Of a stretch of 64,000 nucleotides of DNA, positions 1 through 9,543 are shown in pieces. A program made the position numbers and the translations under genes. How positions within the stretch are numbered: the first letter of the stretch is position 1; each line of letters opens with the position of its first letter. The DNA is from Tiliqua scincoides. Lineage: Eukaryota > Chordata > Lepidosauria > Squamata > Scincidae. The stretch lies in contig NC_089823.1 in the NCBI RefSeq assembly GCF_035046505.1, forward strand, positions 1,046,767 through 1,110,766, read 5' to 3'. The notes under the pieces were generated by a model that saw only the letters and a list, made by a program, of their open reading frames with translations, made no database searches and was not told the DNA's origin.

Positions 1-182
1 AATCATGCAAAGCAGCCCCATTCAGAAGACTGCAAATGGGCTGCAGTCAGTGCATGAAGGTGGGAGAAGCAGAGGCGAGGTGGCTGGACCTGCCCTCCTT
101 GTGCACTGAGCTGCACTGTGGTGAGAATCCCCAACATCCCTTCCAGCTTTGCTTGTCATGCTGGGGACGACCTCCAGCTTAC

Positions 183-362
183 CTCTTGGAGAGTCTGAGA
201 CAAATGGTTTATCTTCAGCTGCAGAGCGTTGCCAAGGATGGGCAGTGGGGCTGGGCCGGGGGGCAGCTTCCCCTTTGCCCACGTACTTCTCCAGGCTGCC
301 AAGAAAACCAGGCAAGAGATGCAGATGGCCAGGAAGACGCTCACTGCCCCCAGCGGCTCCAT
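183..362 (-). CDS. Cytochrome P450 family 2, first coding exon (partial gene)
   Basis: The minus strand encodes 60 codons from an ATG at 360-362 to a GTAAGC splice donor directly after the exon. Residues 5-25 are a hydrophobic signal anchor, which in this family holds the enzyme in the endoplasmic reticulum membrane. It is followed by a short basic stretch and a proline-rich hinge reading LPPGPAPLPILGN at about residues 33-45, the hallmark of microsomal CYP2 enzymes. The exon ends in phase 0 after ...HLSQTLQE, and a 60-codon first exon fits the CYP2 layout. CYP2 enzymes are haem monooxygenases acting on drugs, steroids or fatty acids. The haem-binding cysteine and substrate-recognition regions would lie in later exons beyond position 1, so subfamily and intactness cannot be judged. 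The exon itself has no defect. Confidence 0.85.
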
Positions 363-402
363 AGCAGGTGCTCCGCAGTGGAGCTTGGGTGCCGCCCCTG
401 TG

Positions 403-411
403 CTTTATGTA
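403..411 (-). promoter_or_regulatory. Possible TATA-like box of the CYP2 gene
   Basis: Read on the minus strand, the sequence TACATAAAG lies 41-49 bases upstream of the CYP2 start codon. If used as a TATA element it would give a very short 5' leader. This is a weak match and is offered only because its distance from the start is plausible. Confidence 0.25.
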
Positions 412-1182
412 CCCTGCGTTGCAGGTGCAAGTTCACCAGCTGGAATCCCAGGTTGCTCTGAATAGATAAGATTAGCCATTAGGCAGCTCAGACTGTTTGA
501 TTACAGAAATGAACTTCTATGAACCTCCCTTGACTTTTTTTTATCCCCAAGGTCTGGCAGCACAGCCCCTGTGCACTGAGGACTCTGCTCTGCTCTCTGC
601 AAGCCACGCCAGGAGGCTGTGCCGGGACGTCAGGAAATCATTCAGCTTTGGGGCCCCTGAGCACTGGCAGGTGTGGGAGTGTGGGATCATCTCTCCCCAG
701 ATGTGCTTCCTTCCTAGAGTGGGGTGAGCTGTGGGTGCCCACTAAGAAGGGGTGGGACCCAGTACCCACAACATGCATTACAAGGAAAATCTCAGCATGC
801 TTGTGGTGCCCCCTCCAGACTCCACCTTGTCTGAAGGGGGCAGCTCGACATTGATGGGGTGAGAGGCCCTTTCCCTCCCCTCTCTGGGGACCGCAGCAGA
901 CAAGACATGCCAGCAGCCAGGTTGGTATCCTGGCCAAAAGCGCTTCTTCGAGCCTCAGGGACGCTGCTCCGTCCCTCCTTGCCTGGAGAAATAGAGATTT
1001 TGGGAAATATAGATTTTTAATTTAAAAGTCTCATACTACAATAAATAATACAAAGGAAAGAGATCATATTTTACATTTTCAGCTATAGTCACATTACATC
1101 AACTGTTTAACTAGAAGACAGAAGCATCACGTTATGGGTGGATTCACCCCATCTAACCACTCCCACCATTTTCTCTCTGTCT
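412..1182. other. No gene recognised (CYP2 upstream side)
   Basis: Ordinary intergenic sequence between the CYP2 exon and the LINE fragment. It becomes AT-rich after about 1000, which may include the 3' untranslated tail of the LINE at 1183. No conserved open frame or RNA gene was seen. Confidence 0.5.
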
Positions 1183-2606
1183 CTACCAGTCTCTACCGGT
1201 TCTCACCCTTTCGTAAGCCGTGACGCTGTATGCTCTGGAGACCACAAATTGGACCCATCCCTGTGTGTTGGTGGACTTTTTCTCCTTCATTTCTTTGCCC
1301 CTTTGGATGCCCAGCGCAAAAAGGACATACAGATTTATCAATCTTACCATAGAACATGGCACCTCCCACCTATCATCTGCTCCCCTCTGTTGTCCCACAT
1401 TACTGATCCTCTCAGGTCCCTTCATACTTCCCACTGGCTCCTTCCCAGAGACGATAGTCTCCCAGGCCTGTTGGGTCAGTTTGGGCCACTTAAAGGCCCT
1501 CGCTACGCCCCTCCACAACTCCTTCGCCGGCATACACTCTTGGACGAAATGGGCTACTGTTTCTATCAGCCACGGGGCACCTACCGATCTAGAGGGTCCC
1601 AACCCCGAACAGGTCGACCTCTTGCACCTCTTCTGATCTTCTTGCAACCATGGGTTTGCCGCTCCCACCCTGAGGACCTGATGGAAAGCCCTCCACCTTA
1701 ATTCCCATAAACTAAAGGGGATTCTCTTCTTGCTAAAGACGCTGTGCACCACCTTTTCCTGCAAGAGGTACGTGGAAAGGTGCGTCTTACTTTGCTGTTT
1801 CTCTTGGTGAGGCCTCATGATAAACTCCTGTACCGTTGTTTCATACACGTAACACTCGAGTTGTTTCCCTTCCAGCCTGCTGGTCTTATACGGCTTGGCC
1901 GAGAGCCCTATCTCCTTCATCAGAGTCACTGCCTCTCTCATGTACTCTGGTAAAGATCGTTTTATCACCTGAGTGAGTACGTATCCCGTCTCTTCTTTTG
2001 CCCACCATTTCTGTCCCCGGGTTGTCTTTTCCCAAGTGTCTCTGAATTGGGTCCATACAGATGCAAAGGCTCCCCCTTCCTGCGGCCTCTGCCTCCATTT
2101 CATCCAGTTGCCAAAGTTATAGGAGACAAAGGTTGCCAAGAACAAAGGTCCCAGGGCCCAAACCCCTAGTCCTCCTCCTTTCACTTTCATATATGCCATC
2201 GCTCGGGCAAGAGGGAAGAAGGCAGTGCCCCACAAGAAAACAAAAACCTGATGGGTAACCGTGTCCACCACCTGTTTCGGCGGGGGATAAATCGCCGCCA
2301 AATTGGACGCCATCGGAACGCAATACACGCTGACATAATGCGCCCTCTGGTACAGGTTCAAGTTCCATTTTTTCCACCTCTTCATTTTTTCCTCCACCTT
2401 AGAGGCCCACAGTTTCCAGTTCTCTTCCCACCCTTCTTGTTTTAGTCCAAAAATTATACTTAAAATTTTAACAGATTCCACCCTTTGAACCTCTTGTTTC
2501 CTTTCATCCGTTTCAAAAACGGCCCCCATGGCCCTCACCTCTATGTTTTCCCCCCTCGACCCAAGAGAATAACATTTGGTTTTATCCTTGTCACTGAGAA
2601 ACCTCT
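1183..2606 (-). mobile_element. Tx1/L1-like LINE, C-terminal half of ORF2
   Basis: A minus-strand frame runs about 450 codons without a stop and ends at 1183. It reads like the region after the catalytic core of an L1/Tx1-clade reverse transcriptase: a KILSIIFG-type motif, a WKLWASKVEEKMKRWKKWNL-type thumb helix, an IYPPP segment, then a LWG...KVKGGGLGV segment. The same frame can be followed upstream to about 2606 (FLSDKDKTKCYSLGS, which fits the stretch just after the FADD motif), where it meets a stop and GC-rich unrelated sequence. The endonuclease and catalytic aspartates are missing, as expected of a 5'-truncated LINE insertion. The unbroken frame suggests a fairly young copy. Assignment to Tx1 rather than another L1-group lineage is by resemblance only. 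Confidence 0.7.
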
Positions 2607-3120
2607 ATTTCCCTGGGGAGGGTGTTCCAGGACAGGGCCGGTCGCGGGCCTGGCGCTCTTGGCTGGCCTGCTGCAGGTCCGATTCCAGCCCCGCCCGGGC
2701 TTCCTCCCCAGCCCTCCTCCACTTGCCTGCAGCCGAAGGTGGCACTGCGGGCAGGAGCCTCCCCAGGAGTGAGCCACCCTGCGGTGCCGTGCCCTGACGT
2801 CACAGCCCCCAGCGACGTCACCTGAGCCCCCGAGCAGGCAGGGCAGAGGGCGCCGTCCCACGGACACGGCCGTCTGCACCTCCGCCCGGCTCTCCTTCCT
2901 GCGCTGGAGCGGGCACGAGGCTCGCTGCGAGCCGGGCGCTGTCCTCGTTCCTGGCGCAGCATCTGGTGCCCCGCTCCGCCCGCTCCACACCTGCCGCGGC
3001 CGCAGCGACGCTCCTGCGCGGGGGACAGAGGGCTTGGCCGCTGCTCTGACCCAGGCCCACCTGCCGCAGCCCCCACTCCTGCCCAGGACGCTGGAGGGCC
3101 GGTGGGAAGAGGCCCCGCAC
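2607..3120. promoter_or_regulatory. CpG-rich island with two CRE-like sites, gene unknown
   Basis: About 500 bases of very GC-rich, CpG-dense sequence between the Tx1-like fragment and a CR1 tail. It holds a perfect palindromic cAMP response element TGACGTCA at 2795-2802, a second site CGACGTCAC at 2813-2821, and several CCGCCC boxes of Sp1 type. This composition is typical of a promoter island. No coding exon is recognised on either side, and long open frames here are explained by base composition. Confidence 0.5.
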
Positions 3121-3292
3121 AATGCGGTGAGATCCAGTGCTTGGGACCAGGAGCGCCAGGAGGATCTCACCACGCTGCAGACTGGGCAGCGCGAAGTCAG
3201 GCACAGGGCAGAGGGTGCAGGCTTCACACGCAGGCTGAGGGGTCCTGAGCTGTCTGACAGAGCAGGAGAGCGACCCTGGGGGCTGCAGAAGC

Positions 3293-3484
3293 GCAAAGTC
3301 AGGCAACCTTCTGATTTCACAACTGGACTGTGTCCGAATGCCAGATGCAGGGAGGGCGCCAGGATGCAGGTCTCTTGTTGTCTGGTGTGCTCCCTGGGGC
3401 ATTTGGTGGGCCGCTGTGAGATACAGGAAGCTGGACTAGATGGGCCTCTGGCCTGAGCCAGCGGGGCTCTTCTTATGCTCTTCA
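3293..3484 (+). mobile_element. CR1 LINE 3'-end fragment
   Basis: Matches the last ~190 bases of the CR1 copies elsewhere in the window (AACCT.CTGATTTxxxAA, then GGTCTCTTGTTGTCTGGTGTG, then AAGCTGGACTAGATGGGCC) and ends in the TTCTTATG-type tail. It is more diverged than the long copies and holds no coding part. Confidence 0.85.
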
Positions 3485-3649
3485 ATCCCTTTATGAGGCT
3501 TTCCAGGACTAAAACACCCAGAAGGGTTCAGCATCCATTGAAAGGGGTTGGAAGGAGGGAGCCTGTTTGAAATTCAAGACAATCACCACAGGTGACAACA
3601 CCACCAAAGTATTCCTGTTACTGTATTCCATAGTTTCTGTAAAGCAATT

Positions 3650-3790
3650 AAGGGCCAAATCCTAACCAACTTTCCAGCACTGACATAGCTATGCCAATGG
3701 GCGTTTGCTGCATCCTGTTGTGGGGTGGCAGTCACAGAGATGAGGGAATGTTTGGCTTGGTCCATGCAGACCTGTGCCAGAAAATTCAGT
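3650..3790. mobile_element. piggyBac-like miniature element, left part
   Basis: Begins TTAAGGGCCAAATCCTAACC and continues AACTTTCCAGCACTGACATAGC, the same opening as the fuller palindromic copy at 39868-40056. The right terminus is not recognisable, so this copy is incomplete or strongly diverged. Confidence 0.45.
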
Positions 3791-3799
3791 AATGCAGGT

Positions 3800-4306
3800 C
3801 CGAGTAGACTCCCACTCACTGCAGAGGCTCACCCCTGAGAACATAACAGCCCGTAATGGAAATGCACAAGATCCCTTGAGGAGATAGGTTGCGGTGTCAA
3901 CAGTGGCCTCTTGCTCTGGCAGGCAAGTTTGGGGTGAAAACCAGGGCCTTAGACTGCAGTGTGTGTGCTGCACAGCTGCAGCGCCTTGGAGACAAAAAGG
4001 CCCTCAGGGTTAAAAGCAGCACCTGCAGGAAGGAAAAGGGGGGTGGGTGTAGGAGGAAGGTGTTTGAAGAGGTTGAGAGTACAGAAGGAAGGAGCTTGGA
4101 GGAGAGAGAACTAAACTGGACTGAGGAACAAATGGACTGGCTGACAGACTACTGAACCTGGTCAGATTGACTGACCAATGGACTAACAGACAGGCAGCTG
4201 AATGGACTTCTGAGGATTGCTAGAACAGAGACTGCTGGAGACACTGGAGATTGGTGTGTGGCTGCCATGCCCAAGACCTGCTGAGGACCAAGGTGTTACC
4301 GTAGTG
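3800..4306. other. No gene recognised
   Basis: Intergenic sequence with purine-rich stretches around 4030-4130. The last eight bases, CCGTAGTG at 4299-4306, are the left target duplication of the following hAT element. Confidence 0.4.
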
Positions 4307-4516
4307 CAGGGGTGCTCACACTTTTTTGGCTCGAGAGCTACTTTGAAACCCAGCAAGGCCAGGAGATCTACCAGAGTTTTTTTACAATGTTCGCGTCATC
4401 ATAACATATAACATTTATGTGTACAATGTATGTTGGTGTACCTTGCATAACCGCATGAGCCAATATTGCACAACACAACATAATTAACTATAAACATTTT
4501 TTGTAATTACTTGAGT

Positions 4517-4690
4517 TTACTTTGATGACTTGCACTGAAGTGAATCAGCCAAGGATGCATAGTCCGGACAGTAGCTGCTGACAGCCAGCCTCAAGCACAG
4601 TTCCAAATGTTCATCAGTCATGGTGGACCTGTACTTGGACTTAATGATCTTCATGTAGGAAAAGGCTGACTCACATAAATAAGTGGAGCC
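4517..4690 (-). pseudogene. hAT transposase C-terminal dimerisation segment
   Basis: The minus strand reads about 57 codons to a stop at 4517-4519, with the motifs YLCESAFSYMKIIKSKYRS, TDEHLELCLRLAVSSYCPDY and a final SLQCKSSK. This is the C-terminal dimerisation region of Charlie-type hAT transposases, also known in host genes derived from them such as ZBED5 and GTF2IRD2. The DDE catalytic part and BED zinc finger are absent; upstream of 4690 the sequence is unrelated. There is no sign that it is an expressed host gene: it lies inside the element's own inverted repeats. Confidence 0.85.
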
Positions 4691-4849
4691 CTTCCTGCCT
4701 CAGGTGCTCTTATATCCCTGAGGGCCCTATTGCCTTCAAGTGGCTGCAGCTGTGTAGCACACTCTGCTGGATGCCCAGGCCTTACCCTTAAAGGGGCCAC
4801 TGCTGACACCACATCTACCTCCTCACCAGATCTTCCTGGATTCCAATAC

Positions 4850-5045
4850 AAGTGGGGGGGGGGGAGCAGATCTCTATACAGACCAGTGCAAAAACAGGGG
4901 AAAGGTGTGGGGGAGGGAAGATCTCTATATAGACATAACAGCAAGACCAGTGCAAAACCCCTTGCACACAGAACCAACAGATGGAAGTGGGGGGGGGGGG
5001 CAGATCTCTATACATACCAGTGCAAAAACAGGGGAAAGGTAAGTC
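4850..5045. repeat. Three-copy tandem array, G-run plus CAGATCTCTATA unit
   Basis: Units near 4850, 4910 and 4989 each carry a G-rich run, then (G/A)AGATCTCTATA, then CCAGTGCAAAA, and two continue ACAGGGGAAAGGT. Unit length is roughly 60-80 bases. The array lies wholly within the hAT element. Confidence 0.8.
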
Positions 5046-5320
5046 AGCCCCAGTAGAGTCAACGGGGCTCACTCCCAGGGATGCGTGGGTGAGAGAGAAG
5101 CCTGCCAGCGGCTCCTCTCCCAGGGAGGAGTCTGCCAGGGGCTCACTCCCTGGGCTCACTCCCTGGGCTCACAAGCCTGCCAGAGGCTCACTTCCAGGGA
5201 TGCGTGGACGGGAGAGAAGCCTGCCAGCGGCTCCTCTCCAGGTCTACTCACGAGTCAGCCCCAGTAGAGTCAATGGGGCTCACTCCCAGGGATGCGTGGA
5301 TGGGAGAGAAGCCTGCGATC
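5046..5320. repeat. Tandem array of GGGATGCGTGG / GCCTGCCAGCGGCTCCTCTC units
   Basis: The phrases CAGCCCCAGTAGAGTCAA, GGGATGCGTGG, GAGAGAAGCCTGCCAGCGGC and GGGCTCACTCCC recur several times in variable order. A minisatellite-like expansion inside the hAT element. Confidence 0.8.
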
Positions 5321-5559
5321 GACTCATTTTGCCTCAAGATCGACCGGTGGATCGCGATCGATGTATTGAGCACCCCTGCCGTAGCGGCTGGAGAAGCTGC
5401 TGGCAGCAGAGGGGAGGAAGGAGGACCTCTGCAGGTTGAACAGCTGAGCTGCGCTGGTGGTGCGGTCCAGCAGTGCTGCAGTATACAACTGGAACAGTGT
5501 TGGGGAACACATTAGCTTAAAGTGGGCATACTTCTCTAAGTGAAGCTTGGACTGGAAAT

Positions 5560-5645
5560 CTGGCAAAAGAGCCCTGCTGGATCAGGCCCAGGGCTCATGT
5601 AGTCCAGCTTCCTGTCCACCAGCTGCCGCAGGGAGCCCACAAAAA
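5560..5645 (-). mobile_element. Old CR1 3'-end fragment
   Basis: CTGGATCAGGCCCAGGGCTC followed by TAGTCCAGCTTCCTGT and GCAGGGAGC match the minus orientation of the CR1 3' end, with clear divergence and no A-rich tail repeat left. Confidence 0.65.
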
Positions 5646-8067
5646 CTTGCATCTCACTACCACCTCCCTGCGTTTGGCGTTCTCTTTAGCCTCACACCCC
5701 CAACTGCACTTAGGTTTAACCTGGGCCACTTTATTAGCTCCCTTGAGTAAGGGAACAAATGTCCCTGTGCCTGGAGGAAATCTCCACGACTGTCCCCTCC
5801 CCCCACAGGATGCAGTTGTAGCCTTTTGGGGGCTACTGTATTCGCCGGGGAGGGAATGAGCAGTGTTGGGTGCTCAGTCATCCTTTATCTCATCATTAGT
5901 GAAGAAGAAGTTGTCCTGCATGGCAAACAAGCAGTTACATAAAAAGTTAGTGCGTTAGCAACCCGCATTTGTGTTCAGTTCCCTTACAGTGAGGAGCTGC
6001 CGCTTCCCTCTCTCTGGTCTGCACACAAGACTGGTGCCCACCAGAGAACAGCTGCTCCCCAAGGCCAGAGCGTCAGGCCCTTGCAGGGTCCCCTTTGAGA
6101 CCCCACAATCCTCACTGCTGGGGCTGAGGGCCCTCCTCCCAGCAGCTTCCTCCAGGAGCATTTGGGGGGGCCTGCCTCCCTAAGGGCAGCGCAGCCTTTT
6201 TAAGCCCAGCTCCAATCCAGCAAAGGACAGAAGCGGAATCTCTCTCAGAACAGCCCAGCAGCTTCCACAGGGGCCTGGTCTGTGCTTTATGGAGTTGGGT
6301 CAGTGCAAAGGGTTCTTCAAGACACAAAGCAGGCCATGCTTCTGGGGCCCAGGTCTGCAGGCTCCCAAGCTGGCCCCTGCTGGATGACATTCTTGCTGCC
6401 CTGCTTTGCCTGTTTCCATAGGAATATCCTTTTCCAACATGTATTGGGGTTGATTTCTATAATTATTTCTTAATTGTGCTTTAGTGACTGTTTTTAAATC
6501 ACTAGTGGCTTCTTACTGCTATTTTAATTCACAAAAAGAGATTTCAACTGAAATTTCTTCTAACTGGAGACCCCGCAGGGAGGTGGTGATTTGGGTTGGA
6601 ATTGGTGGGTCAGGGGCTAAGGCTGCAGTCTTATCCACACATTCCTGGGAGTAAGCTCCACTGATTACAACTGAGTTCATTATCTGAAAGAAGTCCTCTA
6701 CTCTGAGTAGACATACATAGAATTGGGCTGTTACACACCTCTTCTCCTCTTCTGCTGCAGGTCCACCCCCCTTATGCTGTTATAAGAAAACAAAACACAC
6801 CAGGTCACATGACTTACTTCACGATCTGCATAGTTTGACCCTTACTGGCTCATTGGGTTATTTTGATGCATGTTTATGCAATGCTTGTTCTCTGCTGGGA
6901 ACTCGGATATGACTCTCAGGAACAAATAAGGCGCAATCCAGCAAGGCTATCTGCTGCGTAGCCACCGCATGTACGAAAGTGAAGAGGTGAGGAGCAGGGC
7001 AGCATGGACAGAGAAGGAAGGGTGCGGAGCAGTGGTGCCCTGCCACAGTTCCTGGGCTTTGGAAACAAGCACAAAATGACAGTTCTAGTTTCAAAGTCCA
7101 AGAAGATCCCAGCTTTCCAGAATAATTGTGTGTGACTCCACGCTTGTTGCACAGACTTGTAGGGTAAGGAAAGATCCCAAGAGAGTCATTGAGTGCATGT
7201 TAGCAGTACTGAGGGATCAAAGCAGCCCTGCATGCAGAAAAAACTGACTTGATAGGCACTTCCATGGGACAGAGAAGCAGCTGCAGCCACTCTTGCAAGG
7301 GCAGGTGCAAGAGGACCAGCGAGAAGCCCAGCCAAAGAAGGAGGGAGCATCCCACGACCCCTACTGGTGGATGTCCCCATCTACACACCTGCGAAATACT
7401 CTGCCACATGCTGTCGCCCTTCCAACAATCCCCTTTTTCTCTCTCTCTCCCTCCCTCCCCCCCACTGCTGTGAGGTTGGAATCAATCACCTTCAAAGGGC
7501 ATCTTCTTTCAGTTTATGAACTCAGCTTCATAGGTCACCCTCAATTTGTTGTCCAGTTTTTAGAAACCCAGAGCATGAAGGCCACAATACTGAAATTCAG
7601 ATTGGACCAGGTGGTTGGGGGTCAAATAAAGGCCGACTCTTGGGAAGAGTGCTTGGGCCAGAAAGACAGCAGGCCTCCTGGGAGAGGAACATCTCATGCA
7701 GAAGAGGGTTTTGTTTTTTGTGTGTGTGTTTTTTATTAGAAGAGGGGGGCTGAGTCCCACCTAGCTCTCCTCACTATAGCTACTCCTGCCAACTCCCACC
7801 GAGATATTTCTACTTTCCCAACTTCAGCCTGCTTCCTGTTTCTCTTTGGTGATGGGGAAGTGGTCTTATTTGTTGCGTGCCAGAAGGACTGCAGGATTGC
7901 TCATTTGCCTTTTATGAATTCAGATGGTGCAGTGAAGCCCAGGTGCCACCATTTCTTAGACAAAGCTATGGCATTCAGTCCCTGCTTGGAATGCCAACGA
8001 AGGTTTTACAAAATCTTTGCAATCAGAGTCACACCAGCTTTATGATTCCTTGGTATTGCTCTTGCAG
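5646..8067. other. No gene recognised; leader side of the first OR gene
   Basis: Intergenic. Only a diverged palindromic short repeat at about 6610-6735 and a CT-rich patch at 7436-7462 stand out. The sequence ends in TATTGCTCTTGCAG (8054-8067), a good splice acceptor for the OR coding exon. The leader exon of that gene probably lies somewhere here but cannot be placed. Confidence 0.4.
6610..6735. repeat. Short palindromic interspersed repeat (GGCTGCAATCCTAT family)
   Basis: Reads GGCTGCAGTCTTATCCACAC, then CCTGGGAGTAAGCTCCACTG, then GAGTAGACATACATAGAATT. Family members also occur near 9238, 13140 (reverse), 14648 (reverse), 28596, 30597 and 32690. The consensus ends are inverted copies of each other, as in a miniature inverted-repeat element. 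Confidence 0.6.
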
Positions 8068-8083
8068 AAGCACTTGGGAAAAG

Positions 8084-9046
8084 ATGTCAGCCAGCATCAG
8101 ACGCAACGACAGCACAGCGAAGAACTACCAAACCTTCATCCTAGTTGGCATTCCAGGGACGCAGGAGTATGACTTGTGGGTGGCCTTCCCGCTCTGCGTG
8201 CTCTTCGTCCTGACTCTCCTTGGAAATGTTGTCATCCTCCTTGTCATCAAGGCAGAAAAGAGCCTCCATCAGCCCATGTACATCTTCCTTTCCATTCTTG
8301 CCTGCTCTGATCTGGGCCTCTCCATGTCCACCATGCCGACAATACTGGGCGTTTATTGGTTTGACTCCAAGGAAATCTCCTTCAATGCCTGCATCACCCA
8401 GATGTTCTTCATCCATTTGTTTCAGTGGGTGGAGTCTGGCATCCTTGTGGCGATGGCTTTTGATCGCTTCATTGCCATACGTGATCCTCTGAGATACACG
8501 GCACTTCTCCCAAATTCGGTAATTGGACAAATAGGAATAGCTGTGGTATTCAGAGGTTTCTGTCTCATCTTCCCACTCCCCTTCCTGATTAAGCGACTGC
8601 CCTTCTGCCGATCCAATGTGCTTTCCCATTCCTACTGTCTTCATCCAGACGCAATGAAGTTAGCATGTGCAGACATCAAAGTCAACGTATTGTACGGTTT
8701 GATTATAGTCATTTGCACATTAGTGCTAGATGCTGTGGTCATTCTTGTGTCCTACATCCTCATCCTGAAAATGGTTTTGGGCATTGCCTCCCACAGAGAG
8801 CGTCTCAAGGCCCTGGACACCTGCGTCTCCCACATTTGCACCATCTTGATCTTCTATGTGCCAATGATTGGTGTCTCTGTGGTGCATCGCTTTGGAAGAC
8901 ACCTCTCTCCCATTGTGCACATGCTCATGGCCAACATCTACATTGCTGTCCCACCAGTTCTTAATCCCATTGTGTACAGTGTGAAAACCCAGCAGATCCG
9001 GCAAAGGATACGCAAAATATTCCAGTGCAGGAAAGTCAGGACTTGA
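8084..9046 (+). CDS. Class I olfactory receptor, OR51-like
   Basis: A complete 320-residue seven-transmembrane receptor in one exon. Visible family marks are: N-glycosylation site N8-D-S, GN at 47-48 in TM1, LHQPMYIFLS at 61-70 in TM2, the MAFDRF variant of the MAYDRY motif at 124-129, SHSYCLHPDAMKLAC at 181-195 in the second extracellular loop, KALDTCVSH at 242-250 in TM6 and PPVLNPIVY at 290-298 in TM7. The SYCLHxDxMKLAC stretch is typical of OR51 rather than OR52 or OR56. I chose ATG 8084 because a splice acceptor (TTGCTCTTGCAG, ending 8067) lies 16 bases upstream; the longer open frame back to 7877 would be intron. Expected to couple to the olfactory G protein. It looks intact. Its closest relative here is the broken gene at 13326-13957. 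Confidence 0.93.
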   Translation: MSASIRRNDSTAKNYQTFILVGIPGTQEYDLWVAFPLCVLFVLTLLGNVVILLVIKAEKSLHQPMYIFLSILACSDLGLSMSTMPTILGVYWFDSKEISFNACITQMFFIHLFQWVESGILVAMAFDRFIAIRDPLRYTALLPNSVIGQIGIAVVFRGFCLIFPLPFLIKRLPFCRSNVLSHSYCLHPDAMKLACADIKVNVLYGLIIVICTLVLDAVVILVSYILILKMVLGIASHRERLKALDTCVSHICTILIFYVPMIGVSVVHRFGRHLSPIVHMLMANIYIAVPPVLNPIVYSVKTQQIRQRIRKIFQCRKVRT

Positions 9047-9311
9047 CATTTCTCCCAGTGGAGAATACTGTGATGATGTGATAGATGGGCTTCAATGGAA
9101 CTAAACAATTTAGGCCACTCTAGAATGGATCCAGTCCACCCACTTGAGGGGCACAAGAGCACCATGCTAGCCTTGGCTGATTTGTACACCTTGCTGTGCA
9201 TCCAACAGCCGTTTATACCATTCTGGCAGTTTCACAGGCAGGATCCTATACATGCAACATTACAAGTCTGTGCTTGTCTACTCAGAAGTTCCATCTTGCT
9301 CCCTGTGTAGC

Positions 9312-9493
9312 CTCAGGGCCCAATCCTATCCAACTTTCCAGCACTAGTGCAGCTGAGCCAAACTCACGGTATTCTGCAGAGCTGGGGGCAATCACAGAGG
9401 CTCCCTCAAGGTAAGGAAAAGTTTGTTCCCTTAGCTTGGGTCTGCATTGTGGTTGCATTGGTAGTGGAACATTGGATGGAATTGGGCCCTCAG
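9312..9493. mobile_element. piggyBac-like miniature inverted-repeat element
   Basis: Begins GGGCCCAATCCTATCCAACT and ends GGATGGAATTGGGCCC, inverted relative to one another. The interior shares TTTCCAGCACT and GTTTGTTCCCTTA with the copy at 39868-40056. Flanks CTCA and TCAG are at best decayed duplications of TTAA. Confidence 0.55.
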
Positions 9494-9543
9494 TCTTTTC
9501 TGTTCAGCTGGAGATAGCAGATGCTGTGTGGATTCCATGATGT

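Larger units (their letters stand above)
4307..5378 (-). mobile_element. hAT (Charlie/ZBED-like) element with transposase remnant and internal arrays
   Basis: Termini are CAGGGGTGCTCA on the left and TGAGCACCCCTG on the right, a perfect 12-base inverted repeat. The flanks are CCGTAGTG (4299-4306) and CCGTAGCG (5379-5386), an 8-bp target duplication with one mismatch, diagnostic of hAT transposons. Inside, 4517-4690 encodes the end of a transposase on the minus strand. The rest of the transposase is gone and is replaced by two sets of tandem repeats (4850-5310). It is therefore a non-autonomous internal-deletion derivative of an autonomous hAT element. Confidence 0.85.

Noticed and set aside
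1-182. Further CYP2 exons
   Set aside because: Only intron sequence is seen after the donor at 181-182; no second exon fits in the remaining bases.
2541-3485. 314-codon open frame on the minus strand
   Set aside because: It runs through the end of the Tx1-like fragment, the CpG island and a CR1 tail in turn. Its length reflects GC-rich composition and it has no domain.
4850-5320. CRISPR-like spaced repeats
   Set aside because: Units are uneven and contiguous, lie inside a hAT element, and the genome is plainly eukaryotic.
7877-8083. N-terminal extension of the OR at 8084
   Set aside because: A splice acceptor ending at 8067 and the usual OR start context place this stretch in the intron and leader.
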